Origin: an uncultured Rikenellaceae bacterium
GTDB taxonomy: Bacteria; Bacteroidota; Bacteroidia; Bacteroidales; Rikenellaceae
DNA length: 64,000 bases
Direction of reading: 5' to 3'
Assembly: GCA_944321925.1 (NCBI GenBank)
Contig: CALUND010000008.1
Coordinates: 59,170 to 123,169, forward strand
Shown here: positions 20,865 through 29,753 of the stretch, one piece after another
Layout: each line of letters starts with the position of its first letter
Position numbering within the stretch: position 1 is the stretch's first letter
The notes under the pieces: generated by a model
What the model was told of the DNA's origin: nothing
Databases searched by the model: none
What the model saw: the letters and a program-made list of their open reading frames with translations, nothing else
Position numbers and translations under genes: made by a program

Positions 20865-21464
20865 ATGTCCATACCCAAATTCGACAAACTGATCTCCCGC
20901 GCCATTCCGGTTCGCACGGAGAACATCGACACGGACCAGATCATCCCGGCCCGATTCCTGAAGGCCGTGGAACGCAAGGGATTCGGAGACAATCTCTTCT
21001 ACGACTGGAGATTCAACAAAGCAGGACAGCCAATCGCCGGATTCCCGCTCAACGATCCGCGCTACCAGGGAGAAATCCTCGTCGCAGGACGCAACTTCGG
21101 CTGCGGCTCTTCGCGCGAACATGCCGCCTGGGCCATTTTCGACCACGGATTCCGGGTCGTGGTATCGAGCTTCTTCGCCGATATCTTCCGGAACAACGCC
21201 CTCAACAACGGGCTCCTTCCCGTGAAAGTGAGCGACGAATTCCTTGCGGAAATATTCGCCGAAATCGACCGAGACCCCATGGCCCAATTCGAAGTGGATC
21301 TCGAACAACAAACGTTCACGATCCTCTCCTCGAAGCACAGCGAAACTTTCGAAATCGACGCCTACAAAAAACGTTGCCTCCAAAACGGATACGACGACGT
21401 GGACTATCTGGTCAGCATCATGCCCCAGATCGAAGCCTTCGAAGAAAAACGCAAATCACTTTAA
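20865..21464 (+). CDS. leuD: 3-isopropylmalate dehydratase, small subunit
   Basis: The 199-residue subunit provides the swivelling domain of the isopropylmalate isomerase. Hallmarks are the early [14 protein letters not shown] stretch, and [11 protein letters not shown] with the substrate-binding Ser-Arg. Normal length for the LeuC/LeuD pair. It begins 14 bases after leuC and ends 10 bases before leuB. Confidence 0.96.
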   Translation: MSIPKFDKLISRAIPVRTENIDTDQIIPARFLKAVERKGFGDNLFYDWRFNKAGQPIAGFPLNDPRYQGEILVAGRNFGCGSSREHAAWAIFDHGFRVVVSSFFADIFRNNALNNGLLPVKVSDEFLAEIFAEIDRDPMAQFEVDLEQQTFTILSSKHSETFEIDAYKKRCLQNGYDDVDYLVSIMPQIEAFEEKRKSL

Positions 21465-21474
21465 ACAAAAAGAG

Positions 21475-22539
21475 ATGAAACTCCATATCGCATTACTGCC
21501 GGGCGACGGTATCGGCCCGGAGATCGTGGGCGAAGCAGTAAAAGTTCTCGATGCCGTGGCCGCACGCTACGGACATTCGTTCCATTACACCCCCGCTTTG
21601 GTAGGCGCCTCGGCCATCGATGCCACCGGCGATCCCTATCCGGAAGAGACGCATAAAATATGCTCGGAAGCCGACGCCGTACTGTTCGGCGCCATCGGCG
21701 ACCCGAAATACGACAACAACCCGCAGGCGAAAGTCCGCCCCGAACAAGGGCTGCTCCGCATGCGCAAATCACTGGGCCTCTACGCCAACCTGCGACCGAT
21801 CGAACTCTTCGACACGCTCGCCGATCGTTCTCCGTTGCGCGAAGAGGTGGTCCGCGGAACCGATTTCATCTGCGTCCGCGAATTGACAAGCGGCATCTAC
21901 TTCGGACGGCCGCAGGGACGAGACGATGACGGAAACCGCGCTTTCGATACCTGCACCTACACCCGCGCCGAAGTGGAACGGGTGGTGAAACTCGCTTTCG
22001 GACTGGCCATGAAACGGCGCAAAAAACTCACCGTGGTCGACAAGGCCAATGTGCTCGAAACCTCGCGCCTCTGGCGAGAAACGGCTCAACAAATCGGCAA
22101 AGAGTTCCCGGAAGTGGCCCTCGAATTCATGTTCGTGGACAACGCCGCCATGCAGATCATCCGGCAACCCTCCCATTTCGACGTGGTGGTCACCGAAAAC
22201 ATGTTCGGCGACATCCTCACCGATGAAGCCAGCGTGATCAGCGGCTCGCTCGGCATGATGCCCTCGGCAAGTCTGGGCGACAAATCTGCGCTCTTCGAAC
22301 CGATCCACGGCTCCTATCCCCAGGCCGCCGGACGAAACATCGCCAACCCGATGGCCACGATTCTTTCCGCCGCCATGCTGCTCGAACACTTCGGCCTCGA
22401 CCGCGAAGGAAAGGCTATCCGACAGGCGGTAAACGACGCCCTCGAAGCCGGCGTCGTCACGGAAGACCTCGTCAAAACGGGTGAAGCCGCCCGATCGACA
22501 ACCGACGTCGGAGCCTACATCTGCAGCCGAATCGCCTGA
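21475..22539 (+). CDS. leuB: 3-isopropylmalate dehydrogenase
   Basis: The 354-residue enzyme oxidatively decarboxylates 3-isopropylmalate with NAD. It begins MKLHIALLPGDGIGPEIV and shows the substrate arginines in RPEQGLLRMR and LRPIE, and the metal-binding aspartates in the NMFGDILTDEAS segment. The NAD-binding GSAPD-like region reads EPIHGSYPQAAGR. Start 21475 is the family start; the longer frame from 21244 overlaps leuD out of frame. The next gene begins five bases downstream, so the leu operon appears to continue into the ABC transporter genes. Confidence 0.96.
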   Translation: MKLHIALLPGDGIGPEIVGEAVKVLDAVAARYGHSFHYTPALVGASAIDATGDPYPEETHKICSEADAVLFGAIGDPKYDNNPQAKVRPEQGLLRMRKSLGLYANLRPIELFDTLADRSPLREEVVRGTDFICVRELTSGIYFGRPQGRDDDGNRAFDTCTYTRAEVERVVKLAFGLAMKRRKKLTVVDKANVLETSRLWRETAQQIGKEFPEVALEFMFVDNAAMQIIRQPSHFDVVVTENMFGDILTDEASVISGSLGMMPSASLGDKSALFEPIHGSYPQAAGRNIANPMATILSAAMLLEHFGLDREGKAIRQAVNDALEAGVVTEDLVKTGEAARSTTDVGAYICSRIA

Positions 22540-22544
22540 CGACG

Positions 22545-23477
22545 ATGTCCGAACTGCTCCGCATAGAACAGATCTGCAAACGGTATGGCAGCCACACGGC
22601 TCTCGAGAACGTATCGTTCACCGTACCACGCGGATCGATCTACGGACTGCTCGGTCCCAACGGCGCCGGAAAAACCTCGTTGATCCGGATCATCAACCGA
22701 ATTACGATGCCGGACGCCGGTTCTGTCCGGATGGACGGCCGCCCGATGTGCGCGGAGGATATTGCCCGTATCGGCTATCTGCCCGAAGAACGGGGCCTCT
22801 ACAAAAAGATGAAAGTCGGCGAACAGGCCATCTATTTCGCCCGACTGAAGGGATTGTCGCGTCGCGACGCTACGGACAGACTCCGAGAATGGTTCGACCG
22901 ACTCGACATCGCCGCATGGTGGAACAAACGGGTCGAAGAATTGAGTAAGGGCATGGCTCAAAAGGTGCAATTTATCGTGACCGTACTGCACAAACCCGAA
23001 CTGCTGATCTTCGACGAACCCTTCAGCGGATTCGATCCCATCAATGCCAACCTCCTCAAAAAAGAGATGCTCCGCTTACGGGATCACGGCGCAACGATCA
23101 TCTTCTCGACGCACAACATGGCCTCCGTAGAGGAGGTGTGCGACCACATTACCCTGATCAGCAATGCCCGTAATATCCTGAGCGGCTCGCTCTCCGAGGT
23201 AAGACGCAACGAAGGATGCAACATGTATCGCGTAGAGGTGGAAGAGGAGCCAGTCGGGCTGTTCGAATCTCTCGACCGGATGTGTCGCGTTATCGAACGT
23301 AAGTGCGATGGAGAGCGCCACAACTACCGGGTCGAGATCCCGCAACCCAACGATGTAACGGAAATCATCGGGACACTCAACGCTCACTGTCGTATCCGGG
23401 CCTTCGAAGAGATCGTCCCAACAATGAACGACATATTCCTACGCGCCGTCAAACGTCAACAAACCAAACAGGCTTAG
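22545..23477 (+). CDS. ABC transporter ATP-binding protein (NatA-like)
   Basis: The 310-residue ATPase has Walker A GPNGAGKTS, a slightly altered signature LSKGMAQK in place of LSGGQ, Walker B LLIFDEPFSGFDP and the H-loop STHNM. About 80 extra residues at the C-terminus (from ~235) fit the DUF4162 extension of NatA-type ATPases. Its partner is the ABC-2 permease seven bases downstream. This class exports sodium, lipids, drugs or antibiotics; the substrate is unknown. Position right behind leuB with tiny gaps implies co-transcription with leucine genes, without obvious functional link. Confidence 0.9.
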   Translation: MSELLRIEQICKRYGSHTALENVSFTVPRGSIYGLLGPNGAGKTSLIRIINRITMPDAGSVRMDGRPMCAEDIARIGYLPEERGLYKKMKVGEQAIYFARLKGLSRRDATDRLREWFDRLDIAAWWNKRVEELSKGMAQKVQFIVTVLHKPELLIFDEPFSGFDPINANLLKKEMLRLRDHGATIIFSTHNMASVEEVCDHITLISNARNILSGSLSEVRRNEGCNMYRVEVEEEPVGLFESLDRMCRVIERKCDGERHNYRVEIPQPNDVTEIIGTLNAHCRIRAFEEIVPTMNDIFLRAVKRQQTKQA

Positions 23478-23484
23478 CGTAACG

Positions 23485-24789
23485 ATGGGAAAAACCTGCA
23501 TCATAGCCGGCAGAGAATTCAACGAACGGGTGAAGAAACGCAGCTTCCTCGTCACGACCCTGATCGTCCCGCTCCTCTACCTCGGTCTGCTCGGAGTGAG
23601 CTCGTTCGTCGCAAAAGAGAGCGCCGAAGAGATCCGTCTCGTCACGGTGATCGACCGAAGCGGCATCGTTGCGCCCCGGCTTCCGTCGGAAGGTTCCGTC
23701 TACTACCTCGAATCGGATGAAAAAGAGGAGAAAAACGTCCTGGAAAAGTGTGGACCCGGATGGGACGTACTGGTAATCGGAAAGGATGTGCTCAGCAATC
23801 CCGAAGCGGTGAAACTCTATACGCACAGCATGATCCCCTACTCGGTGGAGAGTGCCATCGCCCGCGACGTAGCCCAAGCCGTCGAAACGGAAAAATTACG
23901 AAGCCATCAAATCGAGAATCTCCCGCAGATCCTGGAGGAGGTGAAAACCGATATCCGCATCCGGACCTTCCAAATCACCCCCGACGGAGAAAAAGCCCGC
24001 CGACCGGGAATACTCTCCCACGGAACCGCTTTCCTCTTCGGGATGCTGATGTACTTCTTCGTGATGCTCTACGGAGCACAGGTCATGAGCGGCGTGGCGG
24101 AAGAGAAGAGCAACAAAGTGATCGAAGTGATCGTCTCCAGCGTGAAACCGGCCCAGTTGATGATCGGAAAGATTCTCGGAATCGGAGCGGCCGCCATCGT
24201 ACAGTTCCTGATCTGGATCCTCTTTATCGGAGTGGCGACCGGAGCGCTCCTTCTGTTCGTCGATCCCGCCACCCTCGGGAAAATCGCGGCCCAAAACGGG
24301 TTGATGCCCCTTTCCACACTACCCAATGCCGAACTGGGTGAGTTGCTCGCTCCATTCGCCGATTGGGATTACCTGGCAGGTCTCGGCATCGGATTCCTCC
24401 TCTTTTTTGTCGGAGGCTATCTGCTCTATGCCGCCATGTATGCCGCCGTCGGAAGTGCAGTCAGCAACATGCAGGACCTGCAACAATTGCAACTGCCGGT
24501 CACCATCCCGCTGATCGCAGGATTCATCGCCATGATCGCAGCCCTCTCGAATCCGGAAGGCCCTGTCGCTTTTTGGTTCGGACTCATTCCCTTCACTTCG
24601 CCCATCGTCATGGCGGCACGACTCCCCTACGGAATCCCCCTCTGGGAGATCACCCTCTCACTCGTCCTGCTCTACGGAACGTTCATTGCCATGGTGATTG
24701 TGGCGGCCCGCATCTACCGGGTGGGAATCTTCATGCAGGGACGACGCCCCAGTTTCGCGGAAATTGCAAAATGGATCACTTATAAATAA
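23485..24789 (+). CDS. ABC-2 type permease (NatB-like)
   Basis: The 434-residue protein has one N-terminal transmembrane helix (FLVTTLIVPLLYLGLLG), a ~150-residue extracytoplasmic domain, then five or six C-terminal helices from ~residue 180. EEKSNKVIEVIVSSVKPAQ after the second helix is the NatB signature. It forms an exporter with the preceding ATPase. The stop codon directly abuts the first possible ATG of galE (24790). Confidence 0.88.
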   Translation: MGKTCIIAGREFNERVKKRSFLVTTLIVPLLYLGLLGVSSFVAKESAEEIRLVTVIDRSGIVAPRLPSEGSVYYLESDEKEEKNVLEKCGPGWDVLVIGKDVLSNPEAVKLYTHSMIPYSVESAIARDVAQAVETEKLRSHQIENLPQILEEVKTDIRIRTFQITPDGEKARRPGILSHGTAFLFGMLMYFFVMLYGAQVMSGVAEEKSNKVIEVIVSSVKPAQLMIGKILGIGAAAIVQFLIWILFIGVATGALLLFVDPATLGKIAAQNGLMPLSTLPNAELGELLAPFADWDYLAGLGIGFLLFFVGGYLLYAAMYAAVGSAVSNMQDLQQLQLPVTIPLIAGFIAMIAALSNPEGPVAFWFGLIPFTSPIVMAARLPYGIPLWEITLSLVLLYGTFIAMVIVAARIYRVGIFMQGRRPSFAEIAKWITYK

Positions 24790-25821
24790 ATGCCTATGAA
24801 AAAGACGGTATTGGTTACCGGTGGTGCAGGCTACATCGGCTCGCACACCTCGGTGGAACTGCTGGAAGCCGGATTCGACGTGGTCATCGCCGACAACCTC
24901 TCGAATGCTGAGATGACAGCTGTAGAAGGCGTACGAAAAATTACCGGAGTAGACGTACCCTTCGAAAAAATCGATTGCAACGACCTCCCCCAATTCGAAA
25001 CGCTTTTCTCCAAATACAAATTCGATGCGGCCATCCATTTCGCCGCCTACAAAGCGGTAGGCGAATCGGTCTCGGAGCCCCTGAAATATTACGCCAACAA
25101 CCTCGGATCGTTCATCAACCTGCTATCGCTCATGCAGAAGCACGGAGGCGGAACTGTGGTATTCTCCTCATCGGCTACGGTCTACAGCCAGCCCGACGTC
25201 CTCCCGGCTACCGAACAGACCCCGCGAAAACCGGCAAACTCACCCTATGGCAATACGAAACAGATGGCCGAAGACATCCTGCGCGACTCGATCGCGGCCT
25301 ATCCGGGCTTGCGCGGTATCGCCCTGCGTTATTTCAACCCCATCGGCGCTCACCCTTCGGCACTGATCGGAGAATTGCCCAAAGGAGTCCCCAGTAACCT
25401 CGTTCCGTTCATTACCCAGACCGCTGCAGGAATCCGCGAATGCCTCAACGTGTTCGGTGACGATTACAACACCCCCGACGGATCCTGTCTGAGAGACTAC
25501 ATCGATATCGTCGACCTGGCCAAAGCCCATGTCGTGGCGGTCAATCGCATGTTGGAGGGAAAAAACAAAGCCAATTACGAAATCTTCAACGTCGGAACCG
25601 GACGCCCTGTCTCCGTATTGGAACTGATCCGAACCTTCGAGAAGGTGAACCACGTGAAAGTCAACCACCGGATCACGGAACGACGCCCCGGCGACGTAGA
25701 AGCCGTCTGGGCCGATACCACGCTGGCCAACACGGAACTGGGCTGGAAAGCGGAACGTTCCCTGGAAGATACCTTGCGTTCGGCCTGGGCCTGGGAAAAG
25801 CACCTGCGGGGCATCGCATAA
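24790..25821 (+). CDS. galE: UDP-glucose 4-epimerase
   Basis: The 343-residue short-chain dehydrogenase-type enzyme interconverts UDP-glucose and UDP-galactose. It has the NAD-binding GGAGYIGSH, the active-site YGNTK (Tyr-x-x-x-Lys), a catalytic Ser in SSSATVY, and the late DVEAVWAD typical of GalE. The ATG at 24790 directly follows the permease stop; the ATG two codons on (24796, MKKTVL) is equally likely. It is the last gene of the leu-nat-gal run and is followed by a strong terminator. UDP-sugars made here could feed glycan synthesis, including the glycosyltransferase at 55.6 kb, but that is conjecture. Confidence 0.94.
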   Translation: MPMKKTVLVTGGAGYIGSHTSVELLEAGFDVVIADNLSNAEMTAVEGVRKITGVDVPFEKIDCNDLPQFETLFSKYKFDAAIHFAAYKAVGESVSEPLKYYANNLGSFINLLSLMQKHGGGTVVFSSSATVYSQPDVLPATEQTPRKPANSPYGNTKQMAEDILRDSIAAYPGLRGIALRYFNPIGAHPSALIGELPKGVPSNLVPFITQTAAGIRECLNVFGDDYNTPDGSCLRDYIDIVDLAKAHVVAVNRMLEGKNKANYEIFNVGTGRPVSVLELIRTFEKVNHVKVNHRITERRPGDVEAVWADTTLANTELGWKAERSLEDTLRSAWAWEKHLRGIA

Positions 25822-25847
25822 GGCAACGAACATCGGTCGCCTGTAAC

Positions 25848-25888
25848 AACAGCGGGGCATCTCTGTCGTGAGATGCCCCGCTGTTTAA
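25848..25888 (+). terminator. Terminator after galE, between convergent genes
   Basis: A perfect 16-bp stem (25848-25863 with 25870-25885), GC-rich in the middle, with a 6-base loop and a short T run (TTT). It probably also stops the opposing Bat operon. Confidence 0.85.
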
Positions 25889-25957
25889 ATAGGTCCGCAA
25901 CCGAATCCTTCGGCCCGAAAAAAACGATCGAGCCTACACCTTATACGACTGCTTATA

Positions 25958-26980
25958 TTACTGCTCCTTCTTAAAGATATTGAACCGAGCCAACAGATGG
26001 TTCTTTCGGCCGAGAATCGCCCATTGCAACAGCAAAAGAAACAGAGCCAAACCGAGCGGATATTGGAATTGCTCATCGTACTCCTCGAACATGACCGAAC
26101 GAAACTCCTTTTTCTCCGTTTCGTTTACCTTGTCGATGATCTCCTGCAATCCCAGGCTCTGGTTCGTCGAGCGGATGTATGCCCCTCCCGTACGAAGAGC
26201 AATCTCTCGCAATGTGGCTTCATCGAGTTTCGACACAACGATTTCACCCTTCTCGTCCCGAATAAAGTCGTCGCCAATCCGAATCGGAGCCCCTTCCGGC
26301 GTGCCAATACCGATCGTATAGATGCGAATGCCCTTCTCGGCAGCTCGTCGTGCCGCAGAAACCGCATCGTCCTCGTGATTCTCTCCATCGGTAATCAAAA
26401 CAATCACCCGGCTTCCTTCGCTCTCGGACGAAAACGAACTGGCCGCCAAATCGATCGCCGCACCAATGGCCGTTCCCTGCTTGGAGACCATATTCGGCGC
26501 AATCTGTTGCGTAAAATTACGCGCAGTCAGATAATCCGACGTGATCGGCAACTGTACGTAGGCATCGCCTGCGAAAACAACCAACCCCACCCGATCCTGC
26601 TGAAGTCCCTCGAGCAGACGCCCGATGGCATATTTGGTCCGCTCCAACCGATTGGGCTCGAAATCCTCCGCCAACATCGAATTGGAGACATCCACAGCCA
26701 ACATCAGCTCAATACCGGTCCGCTTCTCCTCCTTCAGCTTGCTACCGAACTGCGGACGGGCCAACGCCACAATGAGCAACACAAGAGCAATCAGCCAGAG
26801 TACGAACTTGGTCCGCTGACGGGCCGGCGATGCATCGGGCATCAACTGCTGAACCGTAACCGGATCACCGAAACGCGCCAAACGACGACGCCGGCTATAA
26901 ACCAGATAAAAATAGGCTCCTACCAACAACGGAACGAGCAAAAACAGATAGAAATATTCCGGCGATGCAAATCGAAACAT
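25958..26980 (-). CDS. batB: Bat-operon VWA-domain membrane protein (BatB-like)
   Basis: The 340-residue protein has two N-terminal transmembrane helices (YFYLFLLVPLLVGAYFYL and the one near residue 60), a VWA domain with MIDAS DVSNSM, and a final helix (PLGLALFLLLLQWAIL). Bat proteins of Bacteroides were first linked to aerotolerance and are now thought to act with MoxR in envelope stress or protein assembly. It is the last gene of the operon; ATG 26980 (MFRFASP) is chosen over 27052 because homologues start there. It follows batA by 13 bases. Confidence 0.85.
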   Translation of the reverse strand: MFRFASPEYFYLFLLVPLLVGAYFYLVYSRRRRLARFGDPVTVQQLMPDASPARQRTKFVLWLIALVLLIVALARPQFGSKLKEEKRTGIELMLAVDVSNSMLAEDFEPNRLERTKYAIGRLLEGLQQDRVGLVVFAGDAYVQLPITSDYLTARNFTQQIAPNMVSKQGTAIGAAIDLAASSFSSESEGSRVIVLITDGENHEDDAVSAARRAAEKGIRIYTIGIGTPEGAPIRIGDDFIRDEKGEIVVSKLDEATLREIALRTGGAYIRSTNQSLGLQEIIDKVNETEKKEFRSVMFEEYDEQFQYPLGLALFLLLLQWAILGRKNHLLARFNIFKKEQ

Positions 26981-26993
26981 GGCTAACTCATTT

Positions 26994-27983
26994 TTAAGGA
27001 ATCTGACGGAGCCAGAGCCGACGAACCACAAATTCCGCCAAAAGCAACCCAAGCCCCCAAAGTACGAAACGGGTGAAGAGTTCGTGATAGAGCGTAAATT
27101 CGTTCGTGTCGATCTTCGTCCGCTCCAACTGGTTGATCTTATCGTAAATCGCCTTCAACTTATCCCGATCCGTGGCCCGGAAATATTCGCCACCCGTCTC
27201 CTCGGCAATATCGATGAGGGTCTGCTCGTCGATCTCCACCTTCTGCGGCTGGTAGGTGATATTCCCCCACATGTCGATCATCGGATAGGGGGCCATGCCT
27301 TCCGTACCCACGCCGATCGTATAGACCCGTATCCCGTAACTTTTGGCGATCTCTGCCGCCATCAACGGAGCGATCTGTCCGCTATTATTCACACCGTCCG
27401 TAAGCAAAATCACCACCTTGCTCTTCGCATCGCTCTCCCGCAACCGATTGATCGCCGTCGCAAGGCCGTTGCCGATGGCCGTTCCATCCTCGATCACACC
27501 ACTCTTGATCTGTCCCAACAGATTGAGCAACGCCCTCTTATCGGTCGTAAGAGGACTTTGCGTGAAACTCTCCCCCGCAAACACCACCAAACCAATGCGG
27601 TCGTTCGGCCGATCCACGATAAAATTGGCCGCCACCTCCCGGGCCGCCGTAATCCGATCCGGCCGGAAATCGCGAGCCAACATACTGCCCGAAACATCCA
27701 TCGCCAACACGATGTCGATTCCCTCGGTTCGCGTACGACTCCCCTGCTCAGAGGTGCGAGGACGTGCCAATGCCACGATCAGCAACGCCACGGCAGCCAC
27801 ACGCAAAACAAACGGCAGATGTCGAAAATAGTATTTCAAACTTCGCGGAGCCCCCTCCAATCCCCGGGTCGAGGAGATGCGAATCGTGGCGCCACCCCGC
27901 ATCGTACGATAGACATACCAGCCTATCATCGGAACCAGCAGCAAAAGCAGCCACAAAAGATAGGGATTTGCAAATTGAATCAT
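26994..27983 (-). CDS. batA: Bat-operon VWA-domain membrane protein (BatA-like)
   Basis: The 329-residue protein shows the same plan as its neighbour: an N-terminal helix (LLWLLLLLVPMIGWYVY), a second helix near residue 60, a VWA domain with MIDAS DVSGSM and the TDGVNN acidic loop, and a helix at the C-terminus. The RGGATIRISST segment is typical of BatA. It follows the TPR gene by 25 bases. Confidence 0.87.
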   Translation of the reverse strand: MIQFANPYLLWLLLLLVPMIGWYVYRTMRGGATIRISSTRGLEGAPRSLKYYFRHLPFVLRVAAVALLIVALARPRTSEQGSRTRTEGIDIVLAMDVSGSMLARDFRPDRITAAREVAANFIVDRPNDRIGLVVFAGESFTQSPLTTDKRALLNLLGQIKSGVIEDGTAIGNGLATAINRLRESDAKSKVVILLTDGVNNSGQIAPLMAAEIAKSYGIRVYTIGVGTEGMAPYPMIDMWGNITYQPQKVEIDEQTLIDIAEETGGEYFRATDRDKLKAIYDKINQLERTKIDTNEFTLYHELFTRFVLWGLGLLLAEFVVRRLWLRQIP

Positions 27984-28008
27984 CGCTTTTTCTCCTTCGC
28001 TTTATCCT

Positions 28009-28773
28009 TTACCAATTCTTTCCCGATCGACCCACGACTGCCCCTTTCTTGGCATTCACCTTCTCTCGGGTCTTATCCTCCTCGCCCTGTACAGCATCCA
28101 ACATCCGTTCTGCCTCCGACCGGTCGACTTTCGGCTCTCCTCCGTCACCTTGCTTCTGCTCCGGATTCTTCGATCCGGGACGGCGATCGTTCGGATTCCG
28201 CTTGTCGTTCTCCGAATCCTTGTTCGGGTCGGACTGATCCCCTGAATTCTGGTTCTGATCCTGATTCTGATTCTGATTCTGATCCTGATTTTGGTTCTGG
28301 TTCTGCCCTTGTCCCTGATTCTGCTCCTGTTCCATCATCTTTTTCGTATAGGCCAGATTGAATTTTGCCTCCATATCCGTCGGATCGATCCGCAACGAAC
28401 TTTTGTAGGCCTCGAGCGCCTCCGGATACTTCTTCTGCTGGAACAACGCATTGCCCTCGTTGAAGAAACTTGCAGCCCGAATCGCGTCCGATGCCAACGA
28501 ATCGGCTGCCAAACGGGCAAAAAGCTGAGCCGACTCCTCGTAACGCTGCTGCTTGTAGAGCGCATCGCCCAAATTGAACTGCGCCTCCTGCAACGCCGGA
28601 TCCAGGTCCAACGCCTTCCGATACTTGATCTCGCTTTGAGAATACTCCCCGTCGTTGTAGGCCTCGTTACCCTGTCGAGCGATACGCCGCTCAGGATATT
28701 TCTGCGCACAGGCCGTCGCAGCAGATAACCCGCAGACGGCAACCAGGATGAATTTCAACCTTCTCCCAATCAT
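28009..28773 (-). CDS. batC: TPR protein of the Bat operon (BatC-like) with Q/N-rich tail
   Basis: The 254-residue protein starts with an export signal (MIGRRLKFILVAVCGLSAATACA) and has about three tetratricopeptide repeats (ALDLDPALQEAQFNLGDALY, then SLRIDPTDMEAKFNLAY). It then runs into a ~30-residue Gln/Asn/Asp/Gly stretch and a charged C-terminus. TPR proteins of this operon probably dock partners in the periplasm. The start at 28773 overlaps the upstream stop (ATGA). In most Bacteroidota batC follows batA and batB; here it precedes them. Confidence 0.8.
   Translation of the reverse strand: MIGRRLKFILVAVCGLSAATACAQKYPERRIARQGNEAYNDGEYSQSEIKYRKALDLDPALQEAQFNLGDALYKQQRYEESAQLFARLAADSLASDAIRAASFFNEGNALFQQKKYPEALEAYKSSLRIDPTDMEAKFNLAYTKKMMEQEQNQGQGQNQNQNQDQNQNQNQDQNQNSGDQSDPNKDSENDKRNPNDRRPGSKNPEQKQGDGGEPKVDRSEAERMLDAVQGEEDKTREKVNAKKGAVVGRSGKNW
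28245..28330 (-). repeat. Hexamer-rich coding repeat (Gln/Asn tract) in batC
   Basis: Irregular copies of CAGAAT and CAGGAT (sense strand) encode the Q-N/Q-D tract. Unit gain or loss would keep the frame and change tract length. Confidence 0.75.
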
Positions 28774-29753
28774 GACCGCACCTCCTTTCCGGCTGCCTCT
28801 TTCGCCTCCGCCTCCGGCATGTTCTCCTCCGGAACCTCCTTGGTCTCCTCCACAAAATAATAGGCTCTGAAATAGGACTGTTCGTTCTCCTCGGGAGAGG
28901 GTATGTGCTTGGCGAATTTCACGAAATCGGCCGTATGGAGCAACGACGAAAGATCCGTCCGACTCTTCTCCGGCAGATCGATCGTTCGCAGCGCATCGAG
29001 AATCTCTTCCGAGGTCATCTCCATGGCCGAAATACCGTAACGCCCGCAAAGATAGACCCGCAAAATATCGGTCAACCGCGTGTAATACAACTTATGCTTG
29101 TTGTTCTGCCAAACCTTTTGGTTGTGCAGATTCTCCAGCTCGCGAATCGCCACGACATGCGGCGGAAGGGCCGGTTTCGGTTTCCCGAAAATCGGTTTGT
29201 TTTTCCGACGTCTCACAATGGCCCAGATCAGAAGGCCCAATGCCGCACAAACCACAAGCCCGAGCAGGATCCACCCGCTCACCTCACCGAAACGCAAAGG
29301 CAGTTTCAACGGGACCTTCACATCGAAAATGGTCTGTGTAGCCGTATCGATCTCGAACGTAATCACCTTGAGCCGAAGTGAATCGCGGCTGTACAGCGTG
29401 TCGACGATGTTCTTATCGATATAAAGTACCGGGAAAGGACCCAGGTTATAGATACCTTCGTCGAATACGGTCATCCGGTACTGCTTCGAAAGCGTCTGAC
29501 GACGACCATCGCGAAGCGTATCGACCGGCGACTCCTCCAGAACCTCGATCAACCCCGCTACCCGATTCGAATCGAACGTCGGGAAATCGATCATCTGCAT
29601 CACATCGCCCGCCACCTGCACGTCGAGCGTCACCTGATCGCCTATCAGCAGACTGTCCCGGTCGAAATGTGCTGTCACGACCGGAACGGACGGTTGCGCC
29701 CCTATCGACGAACCCCCCAACAGAAATGCGAACAGAAATGCGAAACGTCTCAT
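28770..29753 (-). CDS. Bat-operon membrane protein, short BatD-like
   Basis: The 327-residue protein has a signal peptide (MRRFAFLFAFLLGGSSIGA) and an extracytoplasmic beta-rich domain to ~residue 150 (HFDRDSLLIGDQVTLDVQV). One transmembrane helix (GWILLGLVVCAALGLLIWAI) and a ~120-residue cytosolic domain follow. This is the short BatD-type protein found between the DUF58 and VWA genes; its ectodomain resembles one repeat of the larger BatD oxygen-tolerance protein. It abuts the DUF58 gene directly (29753/29754) and overlaps batC by four bases. Confidence 0.75.
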   Translation of the reverse strand: MRRFAFLFAFLLGGSSIGAQPSVPVVTAHFDRDSLLIGDQVTLDVQVAGDVMQMIDFPTFDSNRVAGLIEVLEESPVDTLRDGRRQTLSKQYRMTVFDEGIYNLGPFPVLYIDKNIVDTLYSRDSLRLKVITFEIDTATQTIFDVKVPLKLPLRFGEVSGWILLGLVVCAALGLLIWAIVRRRKNKPIFGKPKPALPPHVVAIRELENLHNQKVWQNNKHKLYYTRLTDILRVYLCGRYGISAMEMTSEEILDALRTIDLPEKSRTDLSSLLHTADFVKFAKHIPSPEENEQSYFRAYYFVEETKEVPEENMPEAEAKEAAGKEVRS

